35,982 nucleotides of DNA from Helicobacteraceae bacterium (GCA_031273735.1 JAISRI010000094.1:1-35982); one strand, 5' to 3'; shown: positions 20,271-28,751, counted from the first letter of the stretch. Program-made: numbers and translations. The notes: a model not told the origin generated them from the sequence alone.

Positions 20271-20639
20271 TCATTGCTTCAATCCTTGTAAAATCGGATC
20301 GTTTTCGTCGTTGATAATTAAGCAAGTTTCAATGATAATTTTTTCTTTTGCGATAGGCGTTTTATTTTCGATCGCGTTTATCAATTTTCGCGTCTCGTTA
20401 TGCGCCTCGCTCTCGCTTTTTAATGCGTTTGAAAACTCGCTAATTCTCGCCTCGTAATCGATCGTTAAGCGGCTTATCGTTTCGTCGTTTTGTTTATTCG
20501 CGTCGATCGCTATTATTAAATCGCTCTCTAGCTTTTCAACGTCGTTTTTTAACTCCTTAATATCGCCGCGCAAAACGTAGATATAAGCGCTTAAAAACAG
20601 CAAAACAAGCGCGGCTAATGCGTATAAATAATTAGTCAT
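20271..20639 (-). CDS. Inner-membrane spanin-like protein (Rz type)
   Basis: A 122-residue protein with an N-terminal transmembrane helix (about residues 4-24, YLYALAALVLLFLSAYIYVL) and a long coiled-coil periplasmic domain (DIKELKNDVEKLESDLIIAI). This is the architecture of Rz-type i-spanins. It overlaps the preceding gene by 4 nt and is separated from the o-spanin gene by a REP-like insertion. Confidence 0.65.
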   Translation of the reverse strand: MTNYLYALAALVLLFLSAYIYVLRGDIKELKNDVEKLESDLIIAIDANKQNDETISRLTIDYEARISEFSNALKSESEAHNETRKLINAIENKTPIAKEKIIIETCLIINDENDPILQGLKQ

Positions 20640-20887
20640 TGTTGCGTCTTGTAAACAAGCCCGCCGATAGCGGCTAAAAACGACAATAATATCGCGCCTA
20701 TAACCGATCGTTGATTGTTTTTAAGCTGTTTTATTTCGCGATCGTTATTTTCCAAGCGGTTGTTCATAACCGCTTGATTAACCAAAACTTGCGTTAATTT
20801 TTCGTTAATTTCGTCGAGACCTTCGCCAATCTCTTTTTTTAACTCGTCGATTTTCTGATCGTCTTTTCTCACGTATTCATTAGGCAT
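20636..20887 (-). CDS. Holin-associated (XhlA-like) membrane protein
   Basis: An 83-residue protein with an N-terminal charged coiled coil (DQKIDELKKEIGEGLDEINE) and one C-terminal transmembrane helix (SVIGAILLSFLAAIGGLVYK). This resembles haemolysin XhlA-like holin partners found in lysis cassettes. It lies between the two-span membrane protein and the i-spanin, which supports a lysis role. Confidence 0.6.
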   Translation of the reverse strand: MPNEYVRKDDQKIDELKKEIGEGLDEINEKLTQVLVNQAVMNNRLENNDREIKQLKNNQRSVIGAILLSFLAAIGGLVYKTQQ

Positions 20888-21167
20888 TTTTTTCTCGCCT
20901 TTCGTTTAATACGTTTAATTTTATTTTTCGCTTTTCCTCGCCGATTTTTAACCCGTCTTTGGTCGAAAAACTAAAATAAAACTTACTATTGATATAAGGC
21001 GCGCCGAATAACGCGACGGGCAACAAAGCCGCGCCCGCGATCAATATCCCGCTAATCGTCCCGATCTCTTGTCCGATCGCTAAATACGCGGCGATCGCGG
21101 CTAATGCGCAAGACAAACCAGCGCCGCACAAAAACAACCAAAAACGCCAATTGTTTTTTTTAGCCAT
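20880..21167 (-). CDS. Two-span membrane protein, holin candidate
   Basis: A 95-residue protein with a basic N-terminus and two hydrophobic segments (about residues 9-29 and 34-55) separated by a short turn, followed by a charged C-terminus (KDGLKIGEEKRKIKLNVLNE). The topology fits a class II holin. It overlaps the XhlA-like gene by 8 nt and the glycosyltransferase by 8 nt. Assignment is from topology and context only. Confidence 0.5.
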   Translation of the reverse strand: MAKKNNWRFWLFLCGAGLSCALAAIAAYLAIGQEIGTISGILIAGAALLPVALFGAPYINSKFYFSFSTKDGLKIGEEKRKIKLNVLNERREKNA

Positions 21168-22056
21168 TTTCGCCCTCTTTTTCGTTTATTTCTCGCGTTT
21201 CTACGGGCGCGGGAAGGCTTAATACCTCTTGGCTCTCGATCGCCTCTAATGCGTTTATAACGTCAATATAATCGTGTTCCATATTCGCGGCGATTAAATG
21301 CTTCGCGACGCGCCAGCCGTATTTATGCGGACGCGCTTGCGCGTGGCTGTTCCAAAGCGCGACGCTTGGCTTATTTGCGGCTGCGCATAAATGATTAAGG
21401 GAACTATCAATCCCTATAATATATTTAGCTTTATGAATAAACGAAAACGCGCCGATATATGGCGTTTCGATCTTTAGCGTCCCCCATATATCGGGTTCGT
21501 TTTTAAGCGCGAAATTAAGCCATAATATATTAGGGTATTTTTCGATTAAACGCCGCATAAGTATATTAGCCATTTGCGGCGGATAATTGCGTATGCCGCG
21601 CATTAGATTAAAATCGTATGGCGCGTTGGGATTAAAGCCTTCGGCTGGTTGCCCGCCGCTAAATTGCACTAATCCGATCTCGCGTCCCTCGTATGGCGCA
21701 ATAGCCCTTTGTCCGACCTCGATCGCCTCTTTGCTTAACATTATTTCTGGCAAATCTTTGTCTTTATCAAAATCGATCCCGAATTGTTCCGCCCACCACT
21801 CGCATATATGCTGATCGTTAAATTGATACTCGCATTTATAAGGTTCGGCGTAAATGATTTTTTCGTCGTTTTCTTTTTGCGTTAAATAGTCGTTACTATG
21901 ATACGTTTTTTTAACGCAATCAGACCAAAAAAACACGTCTACATAAGGGGTGATAATTTTGATTTTATCGCCGTCTTTATTAGCTAGTTTTCGCGTCAAA
22001 GCGCTAAAGGCGATCGCCTTGCCTAGACCGCCCTCGACTAAGTAAACTTTATCCAT
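21160..22056 (-). CDS. Glycosyltransferase family 9-like (heptosyltransferase-like)
   Basis: A 298-residue protein with the two-lobed pattern of GT-B, family 9 enzymes: an N-terminal glycine motif (VYLVEGGLGKAIAFSALTRK) and a C-terminal donor-site region (FSFIHKAKYIIGIDSSLNHLCAAANKPSVALW), which closely follows the 'G-x-D-[ST]-x2-x-H-x-A-A-x2-x-[KP]' signature of ADP-heptose:LPS heptosyltransferases. It lies between the fibre chaperone and the lysis genes. It could modify host lipopolysaccharide (receptor masking or seroconversion) or a virion protein; the late-operon position favours a lytic or virion role. Substrate unknown. Confidence 0.68.
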   Translation of the reverse strand: MDKVYLVEGGLGKAIAFSALTRKLANKDGDKIKIITPYVDVFFWSDCVKKTYHSNDYLTQKENDEKIIYAEPYKCEYQFNDQHICEWWAEQFGIDFDKDKDLPEIMLSKEAIEVGQRAIAPYEGREIGLVQFSGGQPAEGFNPNAPYDFNLMRGIRNYPPQMANILMRRLIEKYPNILWLNFALKNEPDIWGTLKIETPYIGAFSFIHKAKYIIGIDSSLNHLCAAANKPSVALWNSHAQARPHKYGWRVAKHLIAANMEHDYIDVINALEAIESQEVLSLPAPVETREINEKEGENG

Positions 22057-22450
22057 TATTTTCCTCTTTTTCTATTTCTGTTAAACGTTCGTCGATCGCG
22101 TTTATGCGCTCTCTTGCCGCTTGTCTTTGCGCCGCTAATTCGGGGTATTTTTCGGCTAAACTCGCGCCGTTTTCGGTCGCTTTTATCGCCTTGTAATCCG
22201 TATCGGCTAATAGCTTTAATAATGCGGTTTTTTCGTCGTTTAACGTTTCGCTTTCCGTAGGGATATAAGGCTCTATAATCCCGCCGTTTTTAACGTAGTT
22301 TTCTATCGCCTCTCTAAACGTATCGCTTAACGGGTGATTATCAGTTTCGCGCCAAATATATATGCGCTTTTCGCCCTCGATCGTAGCTTCGCCCGTTATC
22401 GCGCCGTCTCTTGTTTTTGTCGCCGTTTGTATTATTATTTTTATCATCAT
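22049..22450 (-). CDS. Tail fibre assembly/chaperone-like protein
   Basis: A 133-residue protein whose C-terminal half (LLADTDYKAIKATENGASLAEKYPELAAQRQAARERINAI) matches the pattern of tail-fibre assembly or XkdW-like proteins, in which 'L-x-x-TDY' is followed by an AxRQA-x-R-x-x-I helix. It lies directly downstream of the fibre gene with a 4-nt overlap, the usual position for a fibre chaperone. Confidence 0.65.
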   Translation of the reverse strand: MMIKIIIQTATKTRDGAITGEATIEGEKRIYIWRETDNHPLSDTFREAIENYVKNGGIIEPYIPTESETLNDEKTALLKLLADTDYKAIKATENGASLAEKYPELAAQRQAARERINAIDERLTEIEKEENNG

Positions 22451-23502
22451 ACTTTCTCGACTATTCTTAATAGATCAAACAGCGGCGATCTGATCGCTCC
22501 AATTCCCAAACAAACATCGCCGCTCGCGGCGCACATACAACAATAAATTCTTGTGGCTAATACGTCGCGAGGATTAACGGCGCGAAGTAGGGCGGTAGAC
22601 GACGATCCATTACCTTTTCGGGTTGTCCATAACGCTACGCCATTACAAAATACCCCCCAGCAAGAACACCCCCTACCATTTGCGCACGCATAAAAATAAG
22701 CGCACCCGATAGCATTTGTCTTTAAACTTGCGACTAATGCGCTACCGTATAGACAAACATCGGCAAATGTAGAATTAGCAATAACCGTCGAGGCTGGTTC
22801 TAAAGTTACTTCTAATCCGTGAGAATGCCCGCACTCTAATAAACAGTTTTGTAAACCTATGTATAATGGAGTTATACCCGCCGAATTGCAAGCGGCGATC
22901 GCCGCGCTATTAGCGGCGTTAACGGCTTGTTCGATCGCCACGTTAGCGCAAGATACCGCTACGTTTGCGCAATTAGCGGATATTGTCGCGCTATTTGCGG
23001 CGTTTGTCGCGCTAACGGCGGCGGCGTTTTGCGAGACGAGGGCGCAATCTTGACTTGTCGCGGCGCATCCCGCTTTTGTGATCGCCACGTTTGCGCAAGC
23101 TACCGCTACGTTTGCGCAAGCTACCGCTACGTTTGACGAGTTGATAGATACGGTTGCGCAAGCTACCGCCACGTTTGACGAGTTGATAGATACGGTTGCG
23201 CAAGCGATCCCGATATTGATATGATCGCAAACGTTTAAATAAGCGTTTGCGGCGTTTATCGCGCTGGTCTCCGCGCAGGTAGCTTTAGCGATCGCTATAT
23301 TGCCCGCATTGACGGCGTTTTGCTCTTTTGTATTAACGTTTTGTTCGGTTAAATTGACCTCGCTTATAAACGTATTTACTTCGTTTCGCAAAATCGGGAA
23401 CGCGTCTAAAAAAGCGGCGGCTTTGCAATCAAATTGCGCGGGTAAATCAACGCCTTTTAACGGCGGATCGGGTATGCAACTTAACACTTGATTTACAGCC
23501 AT
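22447..23502 (-). CDS. Cysteine-rich tail fibre protein with heptad repeats
   Basis: A 351-residue protein containing about 25 Cys (7%), far above the norm for phage proteins. Residues about 50-220 are Ala/Asn/Val/Cys heptad repeats (ACATVSI-NSSNVAV, ACANVAV) suited to a trimeric coiled coil, with Cys recurring at one heptad position. The DNA repeats the same units of 21 and 42 bp almost exactly, allowing length change by slippage. The C-terminal head (about 220-351) also contains many Cys (GCAYFYACANGRGCSCWGVF, YCCMCAASGDVCLGIG). It lies next to a fibre chaperone and tail-chaperone genes, so it is probably the fibre. Disulfides or metal binding are inferred. Confidence 0.65.
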   Translation of the reverse strand: MAVNQVLSCIPDPPLKGVDLPAQFDCKAAAFLDAFPILRNEVNTFISEVNLTEQNVNTKEQNAVNAGNIAIAKATCAETSAINAANAYLNVCDHINIGIACATVSINSSNVAVACATVSINSSNVAVACANVAVACANVAITKAGCAATSQDCALVSQNAAAVSATNAANSATISANCANVAVSCANVAIEQAVNAANSAAIAACNSAGITPLYIGLQNCLLECGHSHGLEVTLEPASTVIANSTFADVCLYGSALVASLKTNAIGCAYFYACANGRGCSCWGVFCNGVALWTTRKGNGSSSTALLRAVNPRDVLATRIYCCMCAASGDVCLGIGAIRSPLFDLLRIVEKV

Positions 23503-23513
23503 TTTTTACCTTT

Positions 23514-24079
23514 CTATTTCTTTCTCTTTTTCGCGTTTTTTTCGTTTATAATTTTAGCGTAATCGCTCGCCATTTCTTTAATAATTTTATACGTTTTTAT
23601 CCTGTTAAAACCATATTCCGCGCAATAATCGCGGACGAATAAATAATCGGTTCTTATACCGCCGAAGCCGTCGCCAAATAAACACATATTAAAACACTCC
23701 CAAACTTGTAATAACTCTTTATCCCACTCGTTCGCGTCGATCTTAAAACCTTGCGCCGCGCTTTTCGCGGCGGCGCGAAGTTTTAATTTTTTTTTGCCGT
23801 CTGCTCCTCAAGTTCCGCCTGCCATTGCGAACCAATTGCAAACAAATTACTATCCTCCATCTGCTCGTCCCACCACTGATCTATTAAGGCTTTATCGCCC
23901 TCGATCCGCGACTTAAAGACGGCGAGACTTTTAACGATTTGCTCTTTTCCCGTTTCCTCTTTTTCGAGGTTTTCTAAAATCTCACGAGTGTTTAACTCGC
24001 GGTATTTAACCTTGATTTCCGCGCCGTCTCTTAACGCTAAAACGCGATCTATTGACCGCAATTTGCTAAACGCTCCCAT
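23514..24079 (-). CDS. Tail assembly chaperone GT, -1 frameshift product
   Basis: The 98-residue G-like frame ends at a run of nine A, GCA-AAA-AAA-AAT-TAA. A -1 slip on A-AAA-AAA continues in an open frame of 91 further codons (KLKLRAAAKSAAQGFKIDAN ... IINEKNAKKRKK) to a TAG at 23514, giving 188 residues. A frame without its own start, beginning exactly at a slippery site beside a tail-tube gene, is the hallmark of G/GT tail chaperones. The extension is not in the ORF track. The fusion would interact with the tape measure during tail assembly. Confidence 0.75.
23783..24079 (-). CDS. Tail assembly chaperone G
   Basis: A 98-residue acidic/basic helical protein (MGAFSKLRSIDRVLALRDGA) just downstream of the tail tube. 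It is the in-frame product of a gene with a programmed slippery site at its end (see the GT entry). G-like proteins coat and fold the tape measure with GT before tube polymerisation. In classic siphoviruses the tape measure follows; here the next gene is the fibre. Confidence 0.75.
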   Translation of the reverse strand: MGAFSKLRSIDRVLALRDGAEIKVKYRELNTREILENLEKEETGKEQIVKSLAVFKSRIEGDKALIDQWWDEQMEDSNLFAIGSQWQAELEEQTAKKN

Positions 24080-24082
24080 CTA

Positions 24083-24910
24083 CTAATCCCCCCCTAAATA
24101 TACGCTGTAATCGGCGAGGGTTTTCGCCGTAAAATCCAGCGTAATATGCGACCCGCCGATCAAGTTAAGATCGCCGCTAGACGAAAGATTGACTTTTGGG
24201 AATATCGCGCTAAGCGGCGCGTTTGTTAAGCTCTTGGCTACTAACCTAATCTGCCCGATGTTGTTAGTCCTTTCGCCAGACGCGATTTTGCTTCTGATTT
24301 TGCTTCCCACTTTAACGAACGCGGGGTCAAAAGCAGTTCCGTCTCCTACTAAATCCCAACTAGCCAAATCAAACGCCGATCCGTCTCCCGTAAGCGCCGC
24401 ATTAGCCGCGTAAAGCAGATCGTTATAGATTACTCTATCGCCGATCGAATATGCGGTCGAAACGCTAAATAAAGCCGCTACGGGATTAACGTTTTGCGAA
24501 GCTACATATACGCCGTCGAGATACAAAACCCCGTCGCCCTCTAAATAGCTTTGCGTGGGATCGTAAGCGATCAACGTCTTACCGCTGATCGGGTCGTAAT
24601 CGCCCGCATTTAGCGTCTCCTCTCTCGCCGTCCCGTAGAGATATAACTCTAACGATTTCGCGTCGGTCGATCCGATCGTAAAATTAAGCGTTGTGTTGGT
24701 CTCGGTTACCACTTCGCTAACCGTTTTCGCAGAGCCGTCGTCGCGACTTATTAGCGGCTCGGTCGTCTCGTCTCGCGTCGTGCTAAACGTATCTATAAAT
24801 CCAAGCTGGATTTCACTTGCTAGATTAGGAGTTCCGTCCGCGCCGATCGGCGCGAAAAACACCTTACCGCCCTGTAATCGGGCGACCTTTTCTAATGGTT
24901 GTTGCGGCAT
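24083..24910 (-). CDS. Major tail tube protein
   Basis: A 275-residue protein, beta-rich and low in Cys. The start (VARLQGGKVFFAPIGADGTP) and the segment TTLNFTIGSTDAKSLELYLYG resemble siphovirus tail tube proteins. Residues about 120-200 contain inserted modules like CBM-5/12 carbohydrate-binding repeats (STAYSIGDRVIYNDLLYAAN ... FDLASWDLVGDG), which would decorate the tube surface. Its position between the tail-terminator-like gene and the G/GT chaperones is standard. Confidence 0.72.
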   Translation of the reverse strand: MPQQPLEKVARLQGGKVFFAPIGADGTPNLASEIQLGFIDTFSTTRDETTEPLISRDDGSAKTVSEVVTETNTTLNFTIGSTDAKSLELYLYGTAREETLNAGDYDPISGKTLIAYDPTQSYLEGDGVLYLDGVYVASQNVNPVAALFSVSTAYSIGDRVIYNDLLYAANAALTGDGSAFDLASWDLVGDGTAFDPAFVKVGSKIRSKIASGERTNNIGQIRLVAKSLTNAPLSAIFPKVNLSSSGDLNLIGGSHITLDFTAKTLADYSVYLGGD

Positions 24911-24931
24911 TTCTTTTTCCTTTTTTATAAG

Positions 24932-25237
24932 TTAAATTACCGCGTTCGCCGCGATAATTATCCACTCGCTAGATATGCGATCGTTTTCGATCATCGCCTT
25001 AGTGGTCAAGGTTTCGATCTCTCGCGTAACTAGCAACTCTTGATATACGCTTTTATAAGCGATCGCTACGCTCTCGCTAGCGACCAAAACGCCGATTTTA
25101 ATCGTCTCGTAAGCGGGCGCGTCTTTGCTAATTCCGCGCTCAAAAACCGCGATTTTCGCGTCGATCGCCGCCGTATTTAACGCGCTTTCAACTCGCGCTA
25201 AAAGTTCGGTTTCGCTTAATAAATTGCATATATTCAT
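24932..25237 (-). CDS. Tail terminator/head-tail completion protein
   Basis: A 101-residue mixed alpha/beta protein (MNICNLLSETELLARVESAL). Size, an alpha-beta pattern and position between head-completion and tail-tube genes match gpU-like tail terminators. No specific motif is diagnostic. Confidence 0.5.
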   Translation of the reverse strand: MNICNLLSETELLARVESALNTAAIDAKIAVFERGISKDAPAYETIKIGVLVASESVAIAYKSVYQELLVTREIETLTTKAMIENDRISSEWIIIAANAVI

Positions 25238-25240
25238 CTC

Positions 25241-25507
25241 TTATCCTACTAACGCTTCTAAAAGCTCGGCTTCCCGATTGATATTAACGATTTTAAGCGT
25301 TTTACCGCGAAAAAGAACGACCGATCCGATCTTGGTTTTTGCCTCGCGATCGATTAAACGCAAAACGACGTTAATCCCGCCGTCCGCGCTATGCTGATCT
25401 ACTTCGGCTTTGTAATCGATATTGTCTATCTTTACGCTTTCGCCGTCTTTAGATAAAATCTTATCAAGATCGACGCGCCCTAAATCGCTAAATCTATCAA
25501 TCGGCAT
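25241..25507 (-). CDS. Head-tail joining protein (FII-like)
   Basis: An 88-residue, mostly beta protein (MPIDRFSDLGRVDLDKILSK ... GSVVLFRGKTLKIVNINREA). The Lys-x-Ile-x-Asn-Ile-x-Arg ending in a small beta protein next to the tail terminator resembles FII/gp-type head completion (stopper) proteins. Assignment is mostly by position. Confidence 0.5.
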   Translation of the reverse strand: MPIDRFSDLGRVDLDKILSKDGESVKIDNIDYKAEVDQHSADGGINVVLRLIDREAKTKIGSVVLFRGKTLKIVNINREAELLEALVG

Positions 25508-25512
25508 AGCTT

Positions 25513-25836
25513 TTACTTCTTGCTTTTCTTAAGCGGAGCGGGCGCGGGTTCGGCGGTTTCGTCGCCGTCGTTTTCGTCCGCGTCGCTCACGTCCTCCTTA
25601 TAGGCTTCCGCGCTCGCGGCTACAATACCCCCCACAATCTCGCCGACGCTCTTGCTCGCGTCCGTTTTAGCGGCGTTTGCGTCGTTTTGCGAGGGTAGAT
25701 CGTCGTTTAGCGTGATCTCGCCGTGTTTGCTTTTGATAATCGCGTTCGCGGCGCGATCATCAACGTCGTATATCTTGCCGACCTCTAATACCTTGCCGCT
25801 CCAAATAACGGATCGGACTATTTTAACTTTTGGCAT
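25513..25836 (-). CDS. Small head protein with acidic linker
   Basis: A 107-residue protein. Residues 1-48 form a compact beta module (KIVRSVIWSGKVLEVGKIYD) of the type found in small phage head proteins; the remainder is a disordered Ala/Asp/Glu/Lys tail ending KKSKK. It directly follows the capsid gene with a 24-bp gap. A decoration or head-completion role is inferred. Confidence 0.55.
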   Translation of the reverse strand: MPKVKIVRSVIWSGKVLEVGKIYDVDDRAANAIIKSKHGEITLNDDLPSQNDANAAKTDASKSVGEIVGGIVAASAEAYKEDVSDADENDGDETAEPAPAPLKKSKK

Positions 25837-25860
25837 TTTATTAGCTCCTTTTTCGCTTTT

Positions 25861-27711
25861 TTACGCCGTAACCGCGTCTAAGATCGCCGCAAAACTTTCG
25901 GGACGTTTAATAGCCACGTCGGCGTTTGCATACGCCCTAATAACCATCACCGCCTGATCCGCTTTTGTGTATGGATCGACCTCTATATCGATCCCGCCCC
26001 AATAGCCCACAATTATGTCGGCAAAATTACCAAAAAGGATCGCGCTTAGATTAGTTCCCGTCCCTTTGGTCAAGTCGTTAGGGATATAGTTAGAAACATA
26101 GGCGTTGTAGCCATTTACTAACCCCACGCCCTCGCCGCGCGCGTCCCAAATATATTCGGTTTGACCGCTCTCTTTTGGCGTGGTTTTTAACTTCCCGCGC
26201 ACCGCTGGAGTTGTTAAATATCTTAACGTTCCAACGTCCGCGTTAGCGTTAGATAGCGAGGTTTCCAGCGCGACTATATCTTTCCACGTCGCCGCCGCGC
26301 CGTTAGTCCCTAGCGCGATCACCGATACGCCGTCGCTATTTAATAGCCCTTTTGGCTCGCCCCCCGTCCCTAATCCATTAACGGCGGCTTGCTCGATTTT
26401 GTGGATAATCGCCTTATAGATACGATCGCGCACAAGGCTTTCAACGCTAAGCGAGCTTTGCGCCAAAAGTAAGCGAGAAAATGAGCTAATACCGATTAGC
26501 TGTTTAGGGGTTAAGGCGATTTGTCCCGTAACAAAATCGCTATACGTTCCCGCCGCCGTTTCTGTCGGCTGCCAATAAGCGGTTATAACGTCGGTTTCTT
26601 TTGGGATATTAACGTTCCCGCTTAATCCGCTGGCAATTTCTGCAAACTGCAAAATCGCGGATTTATTAAGTAAAACGTCGATAAAATCGCCGCTCCAAAG
26701 TTCGGTCGGGACTAACTCTTTTCCCGCCGTCGCCGTGCCAGCCGTTAGCGTGCGCTTAAGCATATCGCTAGGGATATACACCCCTCGCGATTGTTTACCT
26801 AGCTTTTTACTAGCGGCGGCGCTTACTTCCATCTCGTATTTCGCGGCTTCTTGCGCGGCGCGATTGTTGGGATTGATAAGCGCGTTTATCGCCCTCAAAA
26901 GGCTAAAGTTATTAACCTCTTTTTGGCTCAACCCTAAGCTATCGTCTATAGGGTTTTGCGGCGCGTTTTGCGCCGAACGTTCGCCGATTTTTTCGAGCGC
27001 GAAGCCCTTAAACTCGCTAGCGGATCGTCCGTTAGCGATAAACTCTTGCGCCTCGTCTAATAGGTTGTGGCGCTTGGCGATAGAAAGGATTTCCGCGACC
27101 TCTTTATTCCGCGCCGCATAATCTACGACGGGCGTTTCTTTTTCCGCAATTTCTGCGATCTCTTTAGGCATTTCTTTTTCCTTTTTTTCAATTTTTATAT
27201 CTTTTTCGCCCGCGTTTAGATCGGCTTTTCTGCCTACGCCGACGCTAATATCGGCGGGGATCGAAACTATAGAGATTTCATAAGGCGTCCATTTTGTAAC
27301 AATTAGTCCAAAATCGTCGCCGCCTCTATCAAACTCTAAAAACTCGTCAATCGTATATCCAACGCTAACGTTACGGCGTATACCCGCCTGTATATCGTTA
27401 AAAATTTCTGTGGCGAAGGCGCTATCGCTAAACCTAACGATCGCACGTCCTTTCCCGTCAGAAACTTCCGCGCTTTGTATTACCCCGATCTGCCTGTTTG
27501 TGTCGTGATTTAGCAAGAGCGGCGCGGCGTTTTTTAAGCGTTCAAAATTAACGCTGTTTGCGCCGTGTTCTAAAATCTCTTTGCCAAACCATCGATCGAT
27601 AGGCTGATCGCTCGAAAAACTCAATTCCAGCGTTCGCCGATCGGTTTCTACTTTGCCGATCGTCGCTTCGCGAAATTGCGTTTCCTTTAATCTGTTCGCG
27701 TCGATTTTCAT
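25861..27711 (-). CDS. Fused HK97-type prohead protease and major capsid protein
   Basis: A 616-residue fusion. Residues about 15-190 form an HK97/U35-family prohead protease (RTLELSFSSDQPIDRWFGKE, APLLLNHDTNRQIG with the likely catalytic His, and a later RRNVSVGYTI Ser region). Residues about 190-290 are a linker/delta-like scaffold with coiled-coil character; residues about 290-616 are an HK97-fold capsid (RGVYIPSDMLKRTLTAGTAT ... ELVPTELWSGDFIDVL ... E-loop and P-domain ... GYWGGIDIEVDPYTKA). The protease would cleave the linker during maturation. It is the most distal head protein. A TATAAT box and AAAAGGAG ribosome binding site lie immediately upstream, so it has its own promoter. Confidence 0.85.
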   Translation of the reverse strand: MKIDANRLKETQFREATIGKVETDRRTLELSFSSDQPIDRWFGKEILEHGANSVNFERLKNAAPLLLNHDTNRQIGVIQSAEVSDGKGRAIVRFSDSAFATEIFNDIQAGIRRNVSVGYTIDEFLEFDRGGDDFGLIVTKWTPYEISIVSIPADISVGVGRKADLNAGEKDIKIEKKEKEMPKEIAEIAEKETPVVDYAARNKEVAEILSIAKRHNLLDEAQEFIANGRSASEFKGFALEKIGERSAQNAPQNPIDDSLGLSQKEVNNFSLLRAINALINPNNRAAQEAAKYEMEVSAAASKKLGKQSRGVYIPSDMLKRTLTAGTATAGKELVPTELWSGDFIDVLLNKSAILQFAEIASGLSGNVNIPKETDVITAYWQPTETAAGTYSDFVTGQIALTPKQLIGISSFSRLLLAQSSLSVESLVRDRIYKAIIHKIEQAAVNGLGTGGEPKGLLNSDGVSVIALGTNGAAATWKDIVALETSLSNANADVGTLRYLTTPAVRGKLKTTPKESGQTEYIWDARGEGVGLVNGYNAYVSNYIPNDLTKGTGTNLSAILFGNFADIIVGYWGGIDIEVDPYTKADQAVMVIRAYANADVAIKRPESFAAILDAVTA

Positions 27712-27738
27712 CTTTCGCTAGCTCCTTTTACAACGATC

Positions 27739-27744
27739 ATTATA
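27739..27744 (-). promoter_or_regulatory. Probable -10 box for the capsid operon
   Basis: Minus-strand TATAAT, 28 bp upstream of the capsid ATG, in a 113-bp A/T-rich gap. No good -35 is at 17 bp; GGCGATCTGGCGATG direct-repeats lie immediately upstream. The gap also marks the junction between the displaced tape-measure module and the head genes. Confidence 0.5.
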
Positions 27745-27824
27745 CATCGCCAGATCGCCAAATCTGACAGTTGCAAAAAAAAGATTTTGAAAAAAAATAA
27801 AAGTTTTTGCGATTTTTTAGAAAA

Positions 27825-28751
27825 TTAAGTCAAGCCCTCAAGCTGGAGCGAGCAATCGCTATAATTTTCGCCGCTCAAAATTAACGAGAAGTCTCTAAAA
27901 AATCCGTAAAGAACCAAAGCTGAAAACTTACCCGATCCGATCCACGCCGTAGGTCGCGCCCGTAAACGCGATAAAACGGCAAGCACAACGTCAAAATTAT
28001 TAGTCTTGATAAGCACGTCGATTTCGGCGCGTTTTGCAAACTTTCTGACTTTTAATATCGTGTTCCCGTTCGCGTCAGTTTCTTTGACGCTGTAATCAAT
28101 AATCCCTATATTAGGCGATATTTTTGTCTCGCCTATATCCATAAGCGATCCGACCGCTATACGTCCAATTTTCGCGCCGTTATCTTTCAACGCCGTAATC
28201 CTTATACGCATATTATAATCGTTAGTCGGAAATTCGACGAAAACATCTTGCGATCCCGTTTCCTCGATCAACTCTGGATAAAAATAATCATACCACCCGC
28301 TTGTAGGATTATAAATTAAACCCGTATAAAAAACCTCTTTGCTAAAAATAATATCGTCGCTATCGCCTATGCGCATTTCGATTAAAACGTCGCTTTCCAT
28401 TTGCCCTAAAAACACGGCGCTAACTCTATGCGCTAAAACCTCCACGTATTCGTTTTGTTCTAAAAACCCTTGTGTTGTAGCCGTATTATCAAACGCTTTA
28501 TAATTATCGGGCGCGCCTAAATTGATCCACCCTAGCGGATCGGTAGCGGGATCGCTAGTCGTATTATTTCCCGCCGCCTCGAAAATATAATCTATGTTTG
28601 GTATATCGATCGATAGATGATCGCTTGGGACGCTTCTTATCACTTTATCGCCCGCCGCGTAAGTCGTATTTATATCCCACGCGGGATAGTTTTCGCTATC
28701 GCTAAATCCATTTGTTCCGATCGTCATTTTTATCGGTAATAATACTCTCAC
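27825..28751 (-). CDS. Tail protein, probably distal tail/tail-tip component
   Basis: A 308-residue beta-rich protein directly downstream of the tape measure, its GTG overlapping the tape-measure stop (GTGA). The N-terminal region has a CBM-5/12-like module (PAWDINTTYAAGDKVIRSVP ... DPLGWINLG), similar to the modules in the tail tube. The C-terminal half (RKFAKRAEIDVLIKTNNFDV ... GFFRDFSLILSGENYSDCSL) resembles the beta structure of tail-tip or distal-tail proteins. No large central-fibre/J-like protein was found, so this may be the main tip component. Function is inferred from position. Confidence 0.5.
   Translation of the reverse strand: MRVLLPIKMTIGTNGFSDSENYPAWDINTTYAAGDKVIRSVPSDHLSIDIPNIDYIFEAAGNNTTSDPATDPLGWINLGAPDNYKAFDNTATTQGFLEQNEYVEVLAHRVSAVFLGQMESDVLIEMRIGDSDDIIFSKEVFYTGLIYNPTSGWYDYFYPELIEETGSQDVFVEFPTNDYNMRIRITALKDNGAKIGRIAVGSLMDIGETKISPNIGIIDYSVKETDANGNTILKVRKFAKRAEIDVLIKTNNFDVVLAVLSRLRARPTAWIGSGKFSALVLYGFFRDFSLILSGENYSDCSLQLEGLT

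Noticed and set aside
22447-23502. Diversity-generating retroelement target (variable C-terminal domain of the fibre)
   Set aside because: No reverse transcriptase or template repeat was found in the window; the repeats are heptad coding repeats.
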